A DNA stretch of 64,000 nucleotides, from assembly GCF_002752655.1 (NCBI RefSeq), contig NZ_CP023737.1:1240001-1304000 (forward strand), given 5' to 3'. Positions 36,708-46,759 of the stretch are shown in pieces (position 1 is the first letter of the stretch; the number at the start of each line of letters is the position of its first letter). The notes under the pieces are model-generated. The model made no database searches. It was not told where the DNA came from and was given only the letters and a program-made list of their open reading frames with translations. The position numbers and the translations under genes are program-made. This DNA is from Methylosinus trichosporium OB3b. Its GTDB lineage: Bacteria; Pseudomonadota; Alphaproteobacteria; Rhizobiales; Beijerinckiaceae.

Positions 36708-38339
36708 TCACGCGGCCGGGTCGGCCTTGTGATTATCGGTCTCGATGCGGAAAGCGGCCGCGAACAACGCTCGCGTGTAGTCGCTCTTGGGCGCCGCGAA
36801 CACGTCGACCGCCGGCCCCTCCTCCACCACTTTGCCGTGGCGCATCACGATGAGATGGGCGGCGAGCGACTTCACCACCTTGAGATCATGGCTGATGAAG
36901 AGATAAGCGAGCTGGTGCTTCACCTGAAGATCGCGCAAGAGATCGACGATCTGCGCCTGCACCGACATGTCGAGCGCCGATGTCGGCTCGTCGAGCACGA
37001 TGAATTTCGGCTTCAGCACGATGGCGCGCGCAATGGCGATGCGCTGACGCTGGCCGCCGGAGAATTCGTGCGGATAGCGATCCATCATCGCCGGATCGAG
37101 CCCGGTCTCGGCGAGCGCCTGCGCGACGATCTCGCGCGTCGCATCGAGCGAGAGCCCCTTCATCTGCACGCCGAGGCCCTCGGCGACGATCTCGGCGATC
37201 GACATGCGCGGCGACAGCGAGCCATAAGGGTCCTGGAAGACGATCTGCATGTCGCGGCGCAGCGGGCGCATCTCGGCGACGGTCTTCGCGTCTATGCGCT
37301 CGCCGAGATAGAGGATCGGGCCATCCGATCTGATGAGCCGCAGCAGAGCGAGGCCGAGCGTCGTCTTGCCCGATCCCGATTCGCCGACGACGCCGACGGT
37401 CGAGCCGCGCCGCACCGCGAGCGTGACGCCGTCGACGGCTTTGATATGGCCGACCGTGCGACGCATGAAGCCGCGCTTGATCGGGAACCAGACCTTGAGG
37501 TCGTCGGCGGCGACCAGCACCGGCGCGTTCACATCCTCCTCGGGCGGCGCGCCCTTGGGCTCGGCGGCGAGCAGCGCCTTGGTGTAGGGATGCTCCGGCG
37601 CCGAGAACACCGTCTCGACATCGCCCTTCTCGACGATGCGCCCATGCTGCATCACGCAGACCTCGTCGGCGAAGCGCCGCACCAGACCGAGGTCGTGGGT
37701 GATGAACAGCATGGCCATGCCATAGGTCTTCTGCACGCGCTCGAGCAGAGCGAGAATCTGCGCCTGCACGGTGACGTCGAGCGCCGTGGTCGGCTCGTCG
37801 GCGATCAAGAGATCGGGACGATTGGCGAGCGCCATGGCGATCATCACGCGCTGGCGCTGGCCGCCAGACAATTGATGCGGAAAGGCGCCGAGCCGCTCGG
37901 TCGGATCGGGAATGCCGACCTCCTCCAAAAGCTCGACGACGCGGGCGCGAATCTTCTCCGCGCCGCGCGCGCCGTGAAGCTCGAGGATCTCGCCGATCTG
38001 CCGCTCGATCGAATGCAACGGATTGAGCGAGGTCATCGGCTCCTGAAACACCATGGTGATCTTGCCGCCGCGAATGGCGCGCAGCTCGGCGTCCGAGAGC
38101 TTTAGAATGTCCCTGCCGGAAAAATCGATCGCGCCGCAAGGATGGATCGCCGCGGGCGGCAGCAGCCGCACGATGGAGAGCGCGGTGATCGATTTGCCGG
38201 AGCCCGATTCGCCGACGAGCGCCAGCGTGCGCCCGCGTTCCAGCGAGAAGGAGACTTTGTCGACCGCGAGCGTCTCCTTGCCGCCTTGCGCGAAGGCGAT
38301 GGAGAGGTCGCGGACGTCGAGGAGGGGGGAATGGGTCAT
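36708..38339 (-). CDS. yejF: Peptide ABC transporter, fused double ATP-binding protein (YejF type)
   Basis: 543 aa from ATG 38339. Two complete nucleotide-binding domains are present: Walker [13 protein letters not shown] and [14 protein letters not shown], signatures [12 protein letters not shown] and [12 protein letters not shown], and Walker [13 protein letters not shown] and [12 protein letters not shown]. It is the energising subunit of the YejABEF importer for oligopeptides and microcin-like compounds. Unusually it is separated from yejABE by about 1.7 kb holding a cupin gene and a toxin-antitoxin locus, although all are on the same strand. Confidence 0.92.
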   Translation of the reverse strand: MTHSPLLDVRDLSIAFAQGGKETLAVDKVSFSLERGRTLALVGESGSGKSITALSIVRLLPPAAIHPCGAIDFSGRDILKLSDAELRAIRGGKITMVFQEPMTSLNPLHSIERQIGEILELHGARGAEKIRARVVELLEEVGIPDPTERLGAFPHQLSGGQRQRVMIAMALANRPDLLIADEPTTALDVTVQAQILALLERVQKTYGMAMLFITHDLGLVRRFADEVCVMQHGRIVEKGDVETVFSAPEHPYTKALLAAEPKGAPPEEDVNAPVLVAADDLKVWFPIKRGFMRRTVGHIKAVDGVTLAVRRGSTVGVVGESGSGKTTLGLALLRLIRSDGPILYLGERIDAKTVAEMRPLRRDMQIVFQDPYGSLSPRMSIAEIVAEGLGVQMKGLSLDATREIVAQALAETGLDPAMMDRYPHEFSGGQRQRIAIARAIVLKPKFIVLDEPTSALDMSVQAQIVDLLRDLQVKHQLAYLFISHDLKVVKSLAAHLIVMRHGKVVEEGPAVDVFAAPKSDYTRALFAAAFRIETDNHKADPAA

Positions 38340-38364
38340 GCGAAGGCGCAGATGGAGTGGGTCG

Positions 38365-38598
38365 TCATCTCTCGCGGTGACTCCACTCGTCGCGCAGAGA
38401 CCGGACATATTCATTGACCTCTTCGGTCGATTTGAAATGGTCACGCTGGATGTGCGCGTGACGCGAGAACCAATCGCTCTTCCGCCCTTCCACGGGCTCG
38501 ACCACGATCGTCACTGTGACCATTGCATTGTCTCCGATCTCTTCGCGCAGATCCTCGGGCAGGCGCGAGGTGGGATAATGTTCGCGGACGATCTTCAT
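38365..38598 (-). CDS. Antitoxin-like small protein, orphan copy
   Basis: 77 aa; GGAG precedes ATG 38598. It is clearly a paralogue of the protein at 39159-39389: both start M(N)KIVR.HYP, then LPEDLR.E, then VT.TI.. and an acidic/basic tail. That copy sits next to a PIN toxin, so this one is likely an antitoxin too, but no toxin follows; the next gene is yejF, 25 bp downstream. It may be an orphan left by deletion. Confidence 0.6.
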   Translation of the reverse strand: MKIVREHYPTSRLPEDLREEIGDNAMVTVTIVVEPVEGRKSDWFSRHAHIQRDHFKSTEEVNEYVRSLRDEWSHRER

Positions 38599-38693
38599 GG
38601 ACGGCTCCAGTCACAAGGACCATATCACGGCCTCACCGCAACGTCTTTCTCACGTCGAGGCGTCAATGCCCCGGCGAAAACGTCGGCGTAGTG

Positions 38694-39152
38694 TCATGCG
38701 AGGGCATCCACAATCATTCGCACACCCTCGATGTCGGGAGCAATCCAGGTCATTCCATCAGGGAGGCGTTTGGCGTCAGCGTCTCCCGACACGAAATAGG
38801 CGCATTCCGATCTCGCCGCCGAAGCGACATGGATCGCGTCGGCGAGCCTATGCCTCGTGACTTCGCGCAATTCGGCGGTTCGAACGAGAATGTCGCGATC
38901 CACGGGCACGAGCTGGACGATATTGCTGTGAATGAGGAGGTCGAGATATTTCGGCTGCTTCTCGGCCAGAGGAAGCGCATCGGCTCGGCGCGGAGGAGCG
39001 AGGTCTCGGCGAGGGTCGGCTCGCTCGTCCATGCGGCGAGAGGACTCCAAGCGAGCATCATGAACAGCTCCCGCAACGGATCGGCGACGGACGAGTGGCC
39101 CTCGATGAAATAAATGAAAAACATTCGCGTCGAGATAGATGCGTGGACTCAC
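38694..39152 (-). pseudogene. PIN-domain toxin (VapC-like), interrupted by two frameshifts
   Basis: The GTG start at 39152 gives SPRIYLDANVF, the first PIN aspartate. The continuation IYFIEGHSSVADPLRELF and SEPTLAETSLLRAEP is in another frame, reached if the A-run at 39117-39121 (5 bases) is one shorter. The C-terminal PIN part RLADAIHVASAARSECAYFVSGDAD returns to the first frame after a point near 38975-38985, where one base seems missing. Either the gene is decayed or two base-calling errors are present. An intact product would be a magnesium-dependent RNase toxin of about 150 aa. Confidence 0.75.
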
Positions 39153-39158
39153 GGGGCG

Positions 39159-39389
39159 CTACCTGTCCCAATCGTCGCGGTCTCGCCGAAGGTCTTCATT
39201 AATTTCCTCTATGGTGCGGAAAGGCGGTCGTCTCGCCGCGAACAACGCCTCGAGCAGCGCGAGGCGATCCCGCTGGTCATCCTGCTCTGTTTCGATCGTG
39301 ATCGTGACGTCCCGTGCGCCAGCGAACTCACGTCGCAAGTCCTCGGGAAGGTTTTCCGCCGGATAATGGGGTCGGACGATCTTGTTCAT
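39159..39389 (-). CDS. Antitoxin-like protein of the PIN toxin locus
   Basis: 76 aa; GGAG lies upstream of ATG 39389. The short strand-forming N-terminus (NKIVRPHYPAENLPEDLRRE) is followed by VTITIETEQDD and an acidic C-terminal helix. It ends 6 bp before the GTG of the PIN gene, the normal antitoxin-toxin order. It is a paralogue of the orphan at 38365-38598. The DNA-binding fold is not identifiable. Confidence 0.65.
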   Translation of the reverse strand: MNKIVRPHYPAENLPEDLRREFAGARDVTITIETEQDDQRDRLALLEALFAARRPPFRTIEEINEDLRRDRDDWDR

Positions 39390-39477
39390 GGCTCGACTCC
39401 ATTCAAAAGCGTTGCGTGGGGATTTTCTTATGAGCCCGAGCGAGAGGACTCGACGACATCAAACTCGCTCCGCTCGT

Positions 39478-39936
39478 CTATCTCTTCCGCGGATCGTCCT
39501 TCGGATCGGTGTAGACGAGGTCGAAAGGACCGACCGCCGCGACCTGAATGATCGTTTCCTCGTCGCCCGACCAGACATAATGCGGATCGTTCGCCGGGAG
39601 AAGAAGCAGGGAGCCGGCTCCGAGAATCTTGCCTTTCGCCTTGTCGACCGTCACGCCCATTCCGCTCCCCATGGAGCCGCTCAAGACGGTCACCGACTCG
39701 AACACCGGATGCGTATGCGGCGGGACGAGATAGTTCGGCGGGAACTTGGCGCGGATGATGAACAGTCCGGGCTTGGACGGATCGCCATAAACGACCGCGG
39801 TCTGCCCGCCTCTCGGAAAGGCCGGATCGTCCTTGAACACGATATCGCGCGGCTCGAGCTCCTCGGCTCCGCGCATAGATTCCGCGAAGGCGGAGCTCGT
39901 GAGCGCGATCAATGCAGCGGCGAGATGTCTGATCAT
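39478..39936 (-). CDS. Exported cupin-domain protein
   Basis: 152 aa with a signal peptide (MIRHLAAALIALTSSAFA). The single cupin domain shows the metal-binding first motif PHTHPVFESVTVLSGSMG (H.H......E) and a second motif around LLPANDPHYVWSG. Similar periplasmic cupins are common in Rhizobiales and of unknown substrate. It lies between yejE and the toxin-antitoxin genes, in the same orientation. Confidence 0.85.
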   Translation of the reverse strand: MIRHLAAALIALTSSAFAESMRGAEELEPRDIVFKDDPAFPRGGQTAVVYGDPSKPGLFIIRAKFPPNYLVPPHTHPVFESVTVLSGSMGSGMGVTVDKAKGKILGAGSLLLLPANDPHYVWSGDEETIIQVAAVGPFDLVYTDPKDDPRKR

Positions 39937-40070
39937 AGGGAAGCTCCGATCGGCGGATTTGGGGACCGCGCCGCCGTGCGAGATCCAGCTCCAACTCTAG
40001 CGAAAGATCGGCGGCCATGGAATGAGAAAAGGCGTTTGCCGCCGGGTCTCTGATTCTCTGCGCGAGACCT

Positions 40071-41249
40071 TCACCGAAACGTCTTCCGCGGGTCGAAAGC
40101 GTCGCGCACGGCCTCGCCGATGAACACCAGAAGCGAGAGCATCAGCGCGATTACCGCGAAGCCGGTGAGGCCGAGCCAGGGCGCCTGGAGATTGGATTTG
40201 CCCTGCAACAGCAGCTCGCCGAGCGACGGCGAGCCCGGCGGCAGGCCAAACCCCAAGAAGTCCAGCGAGGTCAGCGTCGTGATCGAGGAGTTGAGCACGA
40301 AGGGCAGGAAGGTCAAGGTCGCGACCGTCGCATTGGGCAGGAGATGCCGCGTGATGATGCGGAAATTGGAGAGGCCGAGCGCGCGCGCGGCGTTCACATA
40401 TTCGAAATTGCGCGCGCGCAAAAATTCCGCGCGCACCACATGCACGAGCGAGACCCAGGAGAACATCAGCAATATGCCGAGCAGAACGAAAAAGCCCGGC
40501 ACCAGGAACGAAGAGATGATGATGAGAAGATAGAGCTGCGGCAGCGACGACCACACTTCGATGAAGCGCTGGAACACGAGATCGACGCGGCCGCCGAAAA
40601 ATCCCTGCACCGCGCCCGCGGCGACGCCGATGACGGAAGAGACGCCCGCCAATATGAGGCCGAACAGCACGGAGATGCGGAAGCCATAGATCAGCCGCGC
40701 GACGACGTCGCGGCCCTGATCATCGGTGCCGAGCCAGTTCCATTCGATCGCCGAGCAGCCGAAATGGACATTTTCCGGCCCGAGCTTCTTGGCCGCCGCC
40801 GCCTCGCATTGCGCCTTGCTCAAAGCCCAGGTGGGCGGCGACGGCGCCGGCGTCGGCAGATCGAGATTATGCGTGTTGTAGGAATAGCGGATCGGCGGCC
40901 AGACCATCCAGCCATTGGCCTCGATCTCCTTCTCGATCACCGGATCGCGATAATCGGTGCGCGCGAGAAAGCCGCCGAATTTCTCCTCGGGATAATCTTT
41001 CAAAATGGGGAACAGCAGCTCGCCTTTGTAATAAGCGAGGATCGGCTTGTCATTGGCGATGACATTCGCGAGCAGCGACATGACGAACAGCGTCATGAAT
41101 AGGAAGAAGGACAGGAAGCCGCGGCGATTGGCCTTGAAGTTGGCGAGCCGGCGGCGGTCGATCGGACGCAGCCGCAGCCATCCTTCGCCGGGAATGGCCG
41201 GCGCGAGACGCTGCTTCGGATCGAAAGAGAAAGCGCGGGTCTCGTTCAT
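40071..41249 (-). CDS. yejE: Peptide ABC transporter permease YejE
   Basis: 392 aa. An N-terminal membrane segment (GFLSFFLFMTLFVMSLLANVI) and a long periplasmic insert (about residues 65-180) typical of YejE/OppC-like permeases precede the transmembrane core. This includes LGTDDQGRDVVARLIYGFRISVL and the coupling-loop segment EFLRARNFEYVNAARALGLS (EAA motif). It partners with YejB. The gap to yejB is only 3 bp. Confidence 0.93.
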   Translation of the reverse strand: MNETRAFSFDPKQRLAPAIPGEGWLRLRPIDRRRLANFKANRRGFLSFFLFMTLFVMSLLANVIANDKPILAYYKGELLFPILKDYPEEKFGGFLARTDYRDPVIEKEIEANGWMVWPPIRYSYNTHNLDLPTPAPSPPTWALSKAQCEAAAAKKLGPENVHFGCSAIEWNWLGTDDQGRDVVARLIYGFRISVLFGLILAGVSSVIGVAAGAVQGFFGGRVDLVFQRFIEVWSSLPQLYLLIIISSFLVPGFFVLLGILLMFSWVSLVHVVRAEFLRARNFEYVNAARALGLSNFRIITRHLLPNATVATLTFLPFVLNSSITTLTSLDFLGFGLPPGSPSLGELLLQGKSNLQAPWLGLTGFAVIALMLSLLVFIGEAVRDAFDPRKTFR

Positions 41250-41252
41250 GCG

Positions 41253-42356
41253 TCACACCTCGCGCGTCTCGAAATCGATGCGAGGATCGATCCATGTGTA
41301 GGTGAGGTCGGAGAGGAGATTCACCACGAGCCCGAGCAGCGCGAAAATATAGAGATTGGCGAAGACGACCGGATAATCGCGATTGACGATCGACTCATAG
41401 GAGAGATAGCCGAGCCCGTCGAGCGAGAAGATCGTCTCGATCAGCACCGAGCCGGTCAAGAAGGCGTGAACGAAAGCGCCCGGAAAGCCGGCGATGACGA
41501 TGAGCATGGCGTTGCGGAACACATGGCCATAGAGCACGCGATTTTCGGTCAAGCCCTTCATGCGCGCGGTCTGCACATATTGCTTCCGGATTTCGTCGAG
41601 GAAGGAGTTCTTGGTCAAGAACGTCTGCGTCGCGAAGGCGCCGAGCGTCATCGCTAAGACCGGCAGGAAGATGTGCCAGAGATAATCGCCGATCTTTCCG
41701 ACGAACGAGAGCTCGGCGAAATTATCGGAAGTGAGACCGCGCAGAGGGAAGATCTGCCAGAAAGAGCCGCCGGAGAACAGAACGATCAGCAGCATGGCGA
41801 AGAGGAAGCTCGGAATGGCGTAGCCGATGATGATGAGATTGGAGGTCCAGGAGTCGAAGCGCTCGCCGTCGCGCACCGCCTTGGCGATGCCGAGCGGAAT
41901 CGACACAGAATAGGAGATCAGCGTCATCCACAGGCCGAGCGACATGGAGACCGGCAGCTTCTCGCCGATCAGCTTCAGCACGCTCTCGTCGCGGAAATAG
42001 CTGCGGCCGAAATCGAAGACGGCGTAATTCTTCACCATCAGCAGAAAGCGTTCCCAGGCCGGCTTGTCGAAGCCGAACTGCTTTTCCAGCTCGGCGATGA
42101 ATTTGGGATCGAGCCCCTGCGCGCCGCGATATTTGGAGCCGGCGTCGGCGCCGATCTGCGCTCCGCCGGCGCGACCGACATCGCCTGCGCCGCCGGAGAA
42201 GCGCGAGGTCGCGCCCATGTCATAGCCCTGCAGCTGCGCGATCACGCGCTCCACCGGGCCGCCGGGCGCGAATTGCACCACGACGAAGGAGATCAGCATG
42301 ATGCCGAGAATCGTCGGGATCATCAGCAGCAAGCGTCGGGCGATATAAGCGGCCAT
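41253..42356 (-). CDS. yejB: Peptide ABC transporter permease YejB
   Basis: 367 aa, OppB-type permease. Its start [22 protein letters not shown] is the classical first segment. A periplasmic insert follows (residues about 45-105), then [32 protein letters not shown] with the EAA coupling motif (given here as its position, about residues 235-266). It forms the channel with YejE. It starts 3 bp after the yejA stop. Confidence 0.93.
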   Translation of the reverse strand: MAAYIARRLLLMIPTILGIMLISFVVVQFAPGGPVERVIAQLQGYDMGATSRFSGGAGDVGRAGGAQIGADAGSKYRGAQGLDPKFIAELEKQFGFDKPAWERFLLMVKNYAVFDFGRSYFRDESVLKLIGEKLPVSMSLGLWMTLISYSVSIPLGIAKAVRDGERFDSWTSNLIIIGYAIPSFLFAMLLIVLFSGGSFWQIFPLRGLTSDNFAELSFVGKIGDYLWHIFLPVLAMTLGAFATQTFLTKNSFLDEIRKQYVQTARMKGLTENRVLYGHVFRNAMLIVIAGFPGAFVHAFLTGSVLIETIFSLDGLGYLSYESIVNRDYPVVFANLYIFALLGLVVNLLSDLTYTWIDPRIDFETREV

Positions 42357-42359
42357 GCG

Positions 42360-44222
42360 TCAGCGCCCCGCGTAATTGATCTTGCGCGCCTTCTCGTCGT
42401 CCCACCACCATGTGGCGGCGATGCCGGTGTCGAAACGCGGATAGCGGCCAGGACGGCCGAACACGTCCCAATGGGCGATCCAATGGGTCGGCTTGTAATA
42501 ATGCGGAATCCAATAGCGGCCGGCGATCTGCACGCGGTCGAGCGCGCGGCAGATGGCGGCGAGCTCCTCGCGCGAATTGGCGACGAGCGCCTTCTCGATC
42601 AGCGCGTCGACAACCGGATCGGCGACGCCGGTCACATTCTGCGAGCCCTTCGTCCGCGCCGCCTCGGAGCTGAACATGATGCGCAACTCCTCGCCCGGCG
42701 AATAGGCGATGCGCACGCGCTCCATGATCACGTCATAGTCGAAATCGTCGAGGCGCGCCTTGTATTGCGCCGCATCGACGACGCGAATGCGGGCGTTGAC
42801 TCCGATGAGCTTCAGATTCTTGATGAAGGGCTGGGTGTGCCGCTCGAACATGCTCGAATTATACAGGAACTCGAATTCGAGCGGCTTGCCGTCCGGCAAA
42901 TAGAGCACGCCGTTCTTGCGCGTGCAGCCGGCGGCGGTGAGAAGATCGACCGCCTTGCGCAGCAGCGCGCGATCCTGGCCCGAGCCGTCCGACACCGGCG
43001 GCTGAAACGGCTCGCCGAACACTTCCGCAGGCACGCGGTCGCGGAAGGGCTCGAGCAACGCCAGCTCCGCCGGCGTCGGCGCGCCCACCGCCTCGAGATC
43101 GGAATTCTCGAAATAGGAGCTGGTGCGTTTATAAGAGTCATACATCAGATTGCGGTTGGTCCATTCGAAATCGAAGGCGTAGCCGAGCGCCTCGCGCACG
43201 CGCGGGTCTTTGAACACGCTGCGGCGCGTGTTGAAGAACCAACCCTGCGTGCCGGAGATGTTGTAATCGGGAATCTCCTCGCGCTTCACGCGTCCGTCGC
43301 GGAAGGCGGGGAAATCGTAGCCCTTCGCCCAGATCGCCGAGGTGAACTCCTCATGCACGGTGAAGGAGCCGGCCTTGAACGCCTCGAAGGCGACATTGCG
43401 GTCGCCGTAATAATCGAAGCGGATCGCCTCGAAATTGGCCTGGCCGACATTGACCGGAAGGTCCTTGGCCCAATAGTCCGGCACGCGCTGGAACGAGATG
43501 AAACGGCCGGGATCGAGCGGGCCGATCTTATAGGCCGAGGAGCCGAGCGGCGGCTCCAGCGTCGTCTCGTCGAATCTGTGCTGTGTGTAATAGGCCTTGG
43601 AGAAGATCGGCTGGCTGGCGACGATGATCGGCAGCTCGCGGGCGCGGCCGGGCGCGAGCGTCACCACCAGCACGTCGTCGGCGACCGCTTGCGCGCCGAC
43701 GAGATCGCGCAGCATTTGCGAGATCATCGGATGGCCCTGCGTCTTCAAGAGCTCGAGCGAGAAGGCGACGTCATGCGCGGTGAGCGGCGTTCCGTCGTGG
43801 AAGCGCGCCTCCTTGCGCAGGAGAAATGTGTAGGTGAGCTTGTCGGCGGAGATGCGCACCTTCTTGGCGACGAGGCCATAGAGCGCGTCGCGCTCGTCGA
43901 GGCTCGAGGTCATCAACGTATCGTAGATGAGGCCGACGCCCGCCGCCGGATTGCCGCGCAGAATGTAAGGGTTCAGCGAATCATAGCTGCTCTTCTCGGG
44001 CGGCGGCGGCTCCATCACCAGCACGCCGCCCTTGGGGGCGTTCGGATTCACATAGGCGAAATGGGGGAAGTCCTCCTTTTCCGCGAGCTCGCCGAAGATC
44101 GACAAGCCATAGCTCTCTGTCTCTCCGGCGTCGGCTCGAGCGGGCGCCGGGCGGATCATCCAGCCCGGCGCGGCGAGGCCGGCGAGGCTCGAGAGAGCGG
44201 AGAGCGCGCCGCGGCGCGTCAT
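42360..44222 (-). CDS. yejA: Peptide ABC transporter substrate-binding protein YejA
   Basis: 620 aa from ATG 44222, chosen because it places an export signal (MTRRGALSALSSLAGLAAPG, then APARA) at the N-terminus; in-frame ATGs at 44342 and 44396 lack support. SBP_bac_5 fold: AYVNPNAPKGG near the start, LRKEARFHDGTPLTAHDVAFS, and a C-terminal ATWWWDDEKARKI typical of YejA. It binds oligopeptides in the periplasm and delivers them to YejBE. It is the first gene of the minus-strand yej operon. Confidence 0.92.
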   Translation of the reverse strand: MTRRGALSALSSLAGLAAPGWMIRPAPARADAGETESYGLSIFGELAEKEDFPHFAYVNPNAPKGGVLVMEPPPPEKSSYDSLNPYILRGNPAAGVGLIYDTLMTSSLDERDALYGLVAKKVRISADKLTYTFLLRKEARFHDGTPLTAHDVAFSLELLKTQGHPMISQMLRDLVGAQAVADDVLVVTLAPGRARELPIIVASQPIFSKAYYTQHRFDETTLEPPLGSSAYKIGPLDPGRFISFQRVPDYWAKDLPVNVGQANFEAIRFDYYGDRNVAFEAFKAGSFTVHEEFTSAIWAKGYDFPAFRDGRVKREEIPDYNISGTQGWFFNTRRSVFKDPRVREALGYAFDFEWTNRNLMYDSYKRTSSYFENSDLEAVGAPTPAELALLEPFRDRVPAEVFGEPFQPPVSDGSGQDRALLRKAVDLLTAAGCTRKNGVLYLPDGKPLEFEFLYNSSMFERHTQPFIKNLKLIGVNARIRVVDAAQYKARLDDFDYDVIMERVRIAYSPGEELRIMFSSEAARTKGSQNVTGVADPVVDALIEKALVANSREELAAICRALDRVQIAGRYWIPHYYKPTHWIAHWDVFGRPGRYPRFDTGIAATWWWDDEKARKINYAGR

Positions 44223-44557
44223 CGGAAGAAAGCTGCGGAAATCGGCCAAGTTCGGATCTCGCTGGTGGCGTCGGGGGCGGGCGCAAGCTCGGACGGCGCC
44301 GCGAATCCCCGCGATTATGTCGGTTTTCGACGGCGAAGCCATATTAGATTGCGCATCGTCACGCCGATGACGCGCAAGGCCGCGCCATGGTTCCAAGCCA
44401 GCGCGCGCGAGCGCCGCATAAGGCCGGAAAGCGCCGGATTTCGGGCAGCGCGAGCGCTGCGCCCGGCGGTCCCTTCGGATTTGCCGGATGCGGATGTTGT
44501 GTCGAGAGGCGAAGGCGCCGTATTCGAAAGCCCCTTCGTAGCGTCCGGAGCGCCGAA
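44223..44557. other. Divergent intergenic region between yejA and the aldehyde dehydrogenase gene
   Basis: About 335 bp with no convincing gene. Promoters for both flanking genes must lie here. A TATTAGATTGCG stretch near 44344 is the only AT-rich spot. No repeat of the known families is present. Confidence 0.45.
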
Positions 44558-46012
44558 ATGACCGCCAGAGAGCCCCGTCCCTTTCGCCAGCAGGCTTTCA
44601 TCGACGGCGCCTTTGTCGCCGCCGACAGCGGCGCGACCTTTGCCGTGCGCGATCCGGCGACCGACGCGGTCATCGCCGAGGTCCCGGACATGGGCGCGGC
44701 CGAGACGCGCCGGGCCATAGAGGCGGCGGCGCGCGCGCTGCCCGGCTGGCGCGGCCGTCTCGCCAAGGAGCGGGCGCAGATCATGCGCCGCTGGCATGAG
44801 GCGATGCTCGCCGAGCAGGAGCGGCTCGCGCAGATCATCACCGCCGAGCAGGGCAAGCCGCTGGCCGAGGCGCGCGGCGAGATCGCCTATGGCGCGGCCT
44901 ATCTCGACTGGTTCGCCGAAGAGGGCCGCCGCGTCTATGGCGACATCATCCCGCAGCAGTCGCGCGACAAGCGCATTCTGGTGATGAAGCAGGCGATCGG
45001 CGTCACCGCGGCGATCACGCCCTGGAATTTTCCCTCTGCGATGATCTGCCGCAAGGCCGGCGCGGCGATCGCGGCCGGCTGCACGATGGTGGTGAAGCCG
45101 GCCGAGCTGACGCCGCTCTCGGCCATCGCCCTCGCCGAGATGGCGCAGCGCGCCGGCGTGCCCGACGGCGTGTTCAATGTGGTGACGACCAATGATCCCG
45201 CGCCGGTCGGCGCCGAGCTCACCGGCAACGCCCTCGTGCGCAAGATCACCTTCACCGGCTCCACCGAGGTGGGAAAGATCCTGCTGCGGCAGGCGGCGGA
45301 GAATGTGCAGAAATGCTCGATGGAGCTCGGCGGCAACGCGCCCTTCATCGTGTTCGGCGACGCCGATCTCGACCTTGCGGTGAAGGGCGCGCTGGCGACC
45401 AAATATCGCAACAGCGGCCAGACCTGCGTCTGCGCCAATCGCTTTCTGGTCGAGCGCGGCGTCGCCGGCCCCTTCGCGCAAAAGCTCGCCGCCGCCGTCG
45501 CGGCGCTGAAGGTCGGCCGCGGCGTCGAGCCCGGCGTCGTCATCGGCCCGCTGATCGAGGAGGCCGCCGCCGCCAAGGTCGAGCGCCTCGTCGCCGACGC
45601 GCGCGCCCGTGGCGCGAAAGTGCTGACCGGCGGCGCGCGTCATGCGCTCGGCGGGACCTTCTATGCGCCGACCGTGCTGGCGGACGTCTCGCCGGAGATG
45701 GAGATTTTCCGGGAGGAGATTTTCGGCCCCGTCGCGGCGATCATTCCGTTCGAGGACGAGGCGGAGGCGATCCGCCTCGCCAATTCCACGCAATACGGCC
45801 TCGCCGCCTATTTCTACTGCCGCGACATCGCCCGGGCCTTCCGCGTGGCGGAGGCGCTGGAGTTCGGCATGGTGGGGGTGAACGAATCGCTGATGTCGAG
45901 CGAGGCGGCGCCTTTCGGAGGCGTGAAGCAGTCGGGCATGGGGCGCGAAGGCTCCAAATACGGGATCGAGGATTATCTCGAGATCAAATATGTGTGCCTG
46001 GGAAATGTGTGA
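44558..46012 (+). CDS. gabD: NAD(P)-dependent succinate-semialdehyde dehydrogenase
   Basis: 484 aa from ATG 44558, after CCGGAGCGCCGAA. Aldehyde dehydrogenase features are ITPWNFPSAMICRKAGAA, the glutamate in SMELGGNAPFIVF, the nucleophile Cys in YRNSGQTCVCANR and EIFGPVAAIIPF. The overall sequence and the end SGMGREGSKYGIEDYLEIKYVCLG fit the GabD group, oxidising succinate semialdehyde to succinate in GABA or related catabolism. Substrate assignment within the superfamily is inferred from similarity of pattern. Confidence 0.9.
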   Translation: MTAREPRPFRQQAFIDGAFVAADSGATFAVRDPATDAVIAEVPDMGAAETRRAIEAAARALPGWRGRLAKERAQIMRRWHEAMLAEQERLAQIITAEQGKPLAEARGEIAYGAAYLDWFAEEGRRVYGDIIPQQSRDKRILVMKQAIGVTAAITPWNFPSAMICRKAGAAIAAGCTMVVKPAELTPLSAIALAEMAQRAGVPDGVFNVVTTNDPAPVGAELTGNALVRKITFTGSTEVGKILLRQAAENVQKCSMELGGNAPFIVFGDADLDLAVKGALATKYRNSGQTCVCANRFLVERGVAGPFAQKLAAAVAALKVGRGVEPGVVIGPLIEEAAAAKVERLVADARARGAKVLTGGARHALGGTFYAPTVLADVSPEMEIFREEIFGPVAAIIPFEDEAEAIRLANSTQYGLAAYFYCRDIARAFRVAEALEFGMVGVNESLMSSEAAPFGGVKQSGMGREGSKYGIEDYLEIKYVCLGNV

Positions 46013-46110
46013 TCAAAAGCGAAAGGGCCGTGCCCTTCTCCCACTCGTGGGGAAGGCGGCCTTCGCGTCAAAAGCAGGCATCATGAAGTAAACCGACGGA
46101 AGCCGGGGCC

Positions 46111-46191
46111 GTCATTGCGAGCGGAGCGAAGCAATCTAGAGCCGTGGGGCGGCCCCTGGATTGCTTCGTCGCTTCGCTCCTCGCAATGACG
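46111..46191. repeat. Palindromic intergenic repeat, family A, copy 3
   Basis: GTCATTGCGAGCGGAGCGAA and its inverse TTCGCTCCTCGCAATGAC enclose GCAATCTAGAGCC and GGCCCCTGGATTGC with a GGGGCGGCCCC-like centre. It lies between the convergent gabD and sufE genes. Confidence 0.88.
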
Positions 46192-46223
46192 CCGCCCCAA
46201 TCCTTGCGGCTTCTCGTGATCGC

Positions 46224-46643
46224 TCACGCCAGAGCGGCGTGCGCCTCGTTCTTGATGCGCTCGACCATGGAGCGCACGCCATTGCTGCGCTGGGGCGTCA
46301 AATGCTGGGCGAGGCCGAGGTCGGTGAACAGCGGCATCGCGTCGAGGCTCATGATCTCGTCGGCCGGACGGCCCGAATAGAGCGCCAAGATCAGCGCGAC
46401 GAGGCCGCGCACGATATGCGCGTCGCTGTCGCCGCGGAAGGACAGGACCGGCGCGCCGGGCCCCTCCTTGCTCAGCTTGCTCTCCAGCCACACCTGGCTG
46501 GCGCAGCCGCGCACCTTGTTCTCTTCCGTGTAGGCCTCCTTGGGCAGAGGCTCCAGCGTTCGGCCGAGCTCGATGAGATAGCGGTAGCGATCCTCCCACT
46601 CGTCGAGCATTTCGAAATTGCCGATGATCTCGTCTATGGCCAT
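46224..46643 (-). CDS. sufE: SufE-family cysteine desulfuration protein
   Basis: 139 aa. The sulfur-accepting cysteine is in NKVRGCASQVWLE (about residue 47), with the family start around EIIGNFEMLDEWEDRYRYLI. SufE takes persulfide sulfur from the desulfurase SufS and passes it to the SufBCD scaffold. It is far from any suf operon in this window. It sits downstream of a DUF5330-like gene, a neighbourhood often seen in rhizobia. Confidence 0.94.
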   Translation of the reverse strand: MAIDEIIGNFEMLDEWEDRYRYLIELGRTLEPLPKEAYTEENKVRGCASQVWLESKLSKEGPGAPVLSFRGDSDAHIVRGLVALILALYSGRPADEIMSLDAMPLFTDLGLAQHLTPQRSNGVRSMVERIKNEAHAALA

Positions 46644-46759
46644 GTCCGTCGCCCGATGTTCACTCGCCCCTAGGATGCGCGCGTAACGCTCAGTCTAATA
46701 TGGCGACTGTCCGTTTCCGCGCAATCGCTTCCTCTGGATGCAAGCCCGGCGCCGGCCGC

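Noticed and set aside
41673-44561. 962-residue plus-strand frame opposite yejB and yejA
   Set aside because: It is Arg/Glu/Asp-rich shadow coding opposite two clearly recognised genes, with no domain or ribosome-binding site.
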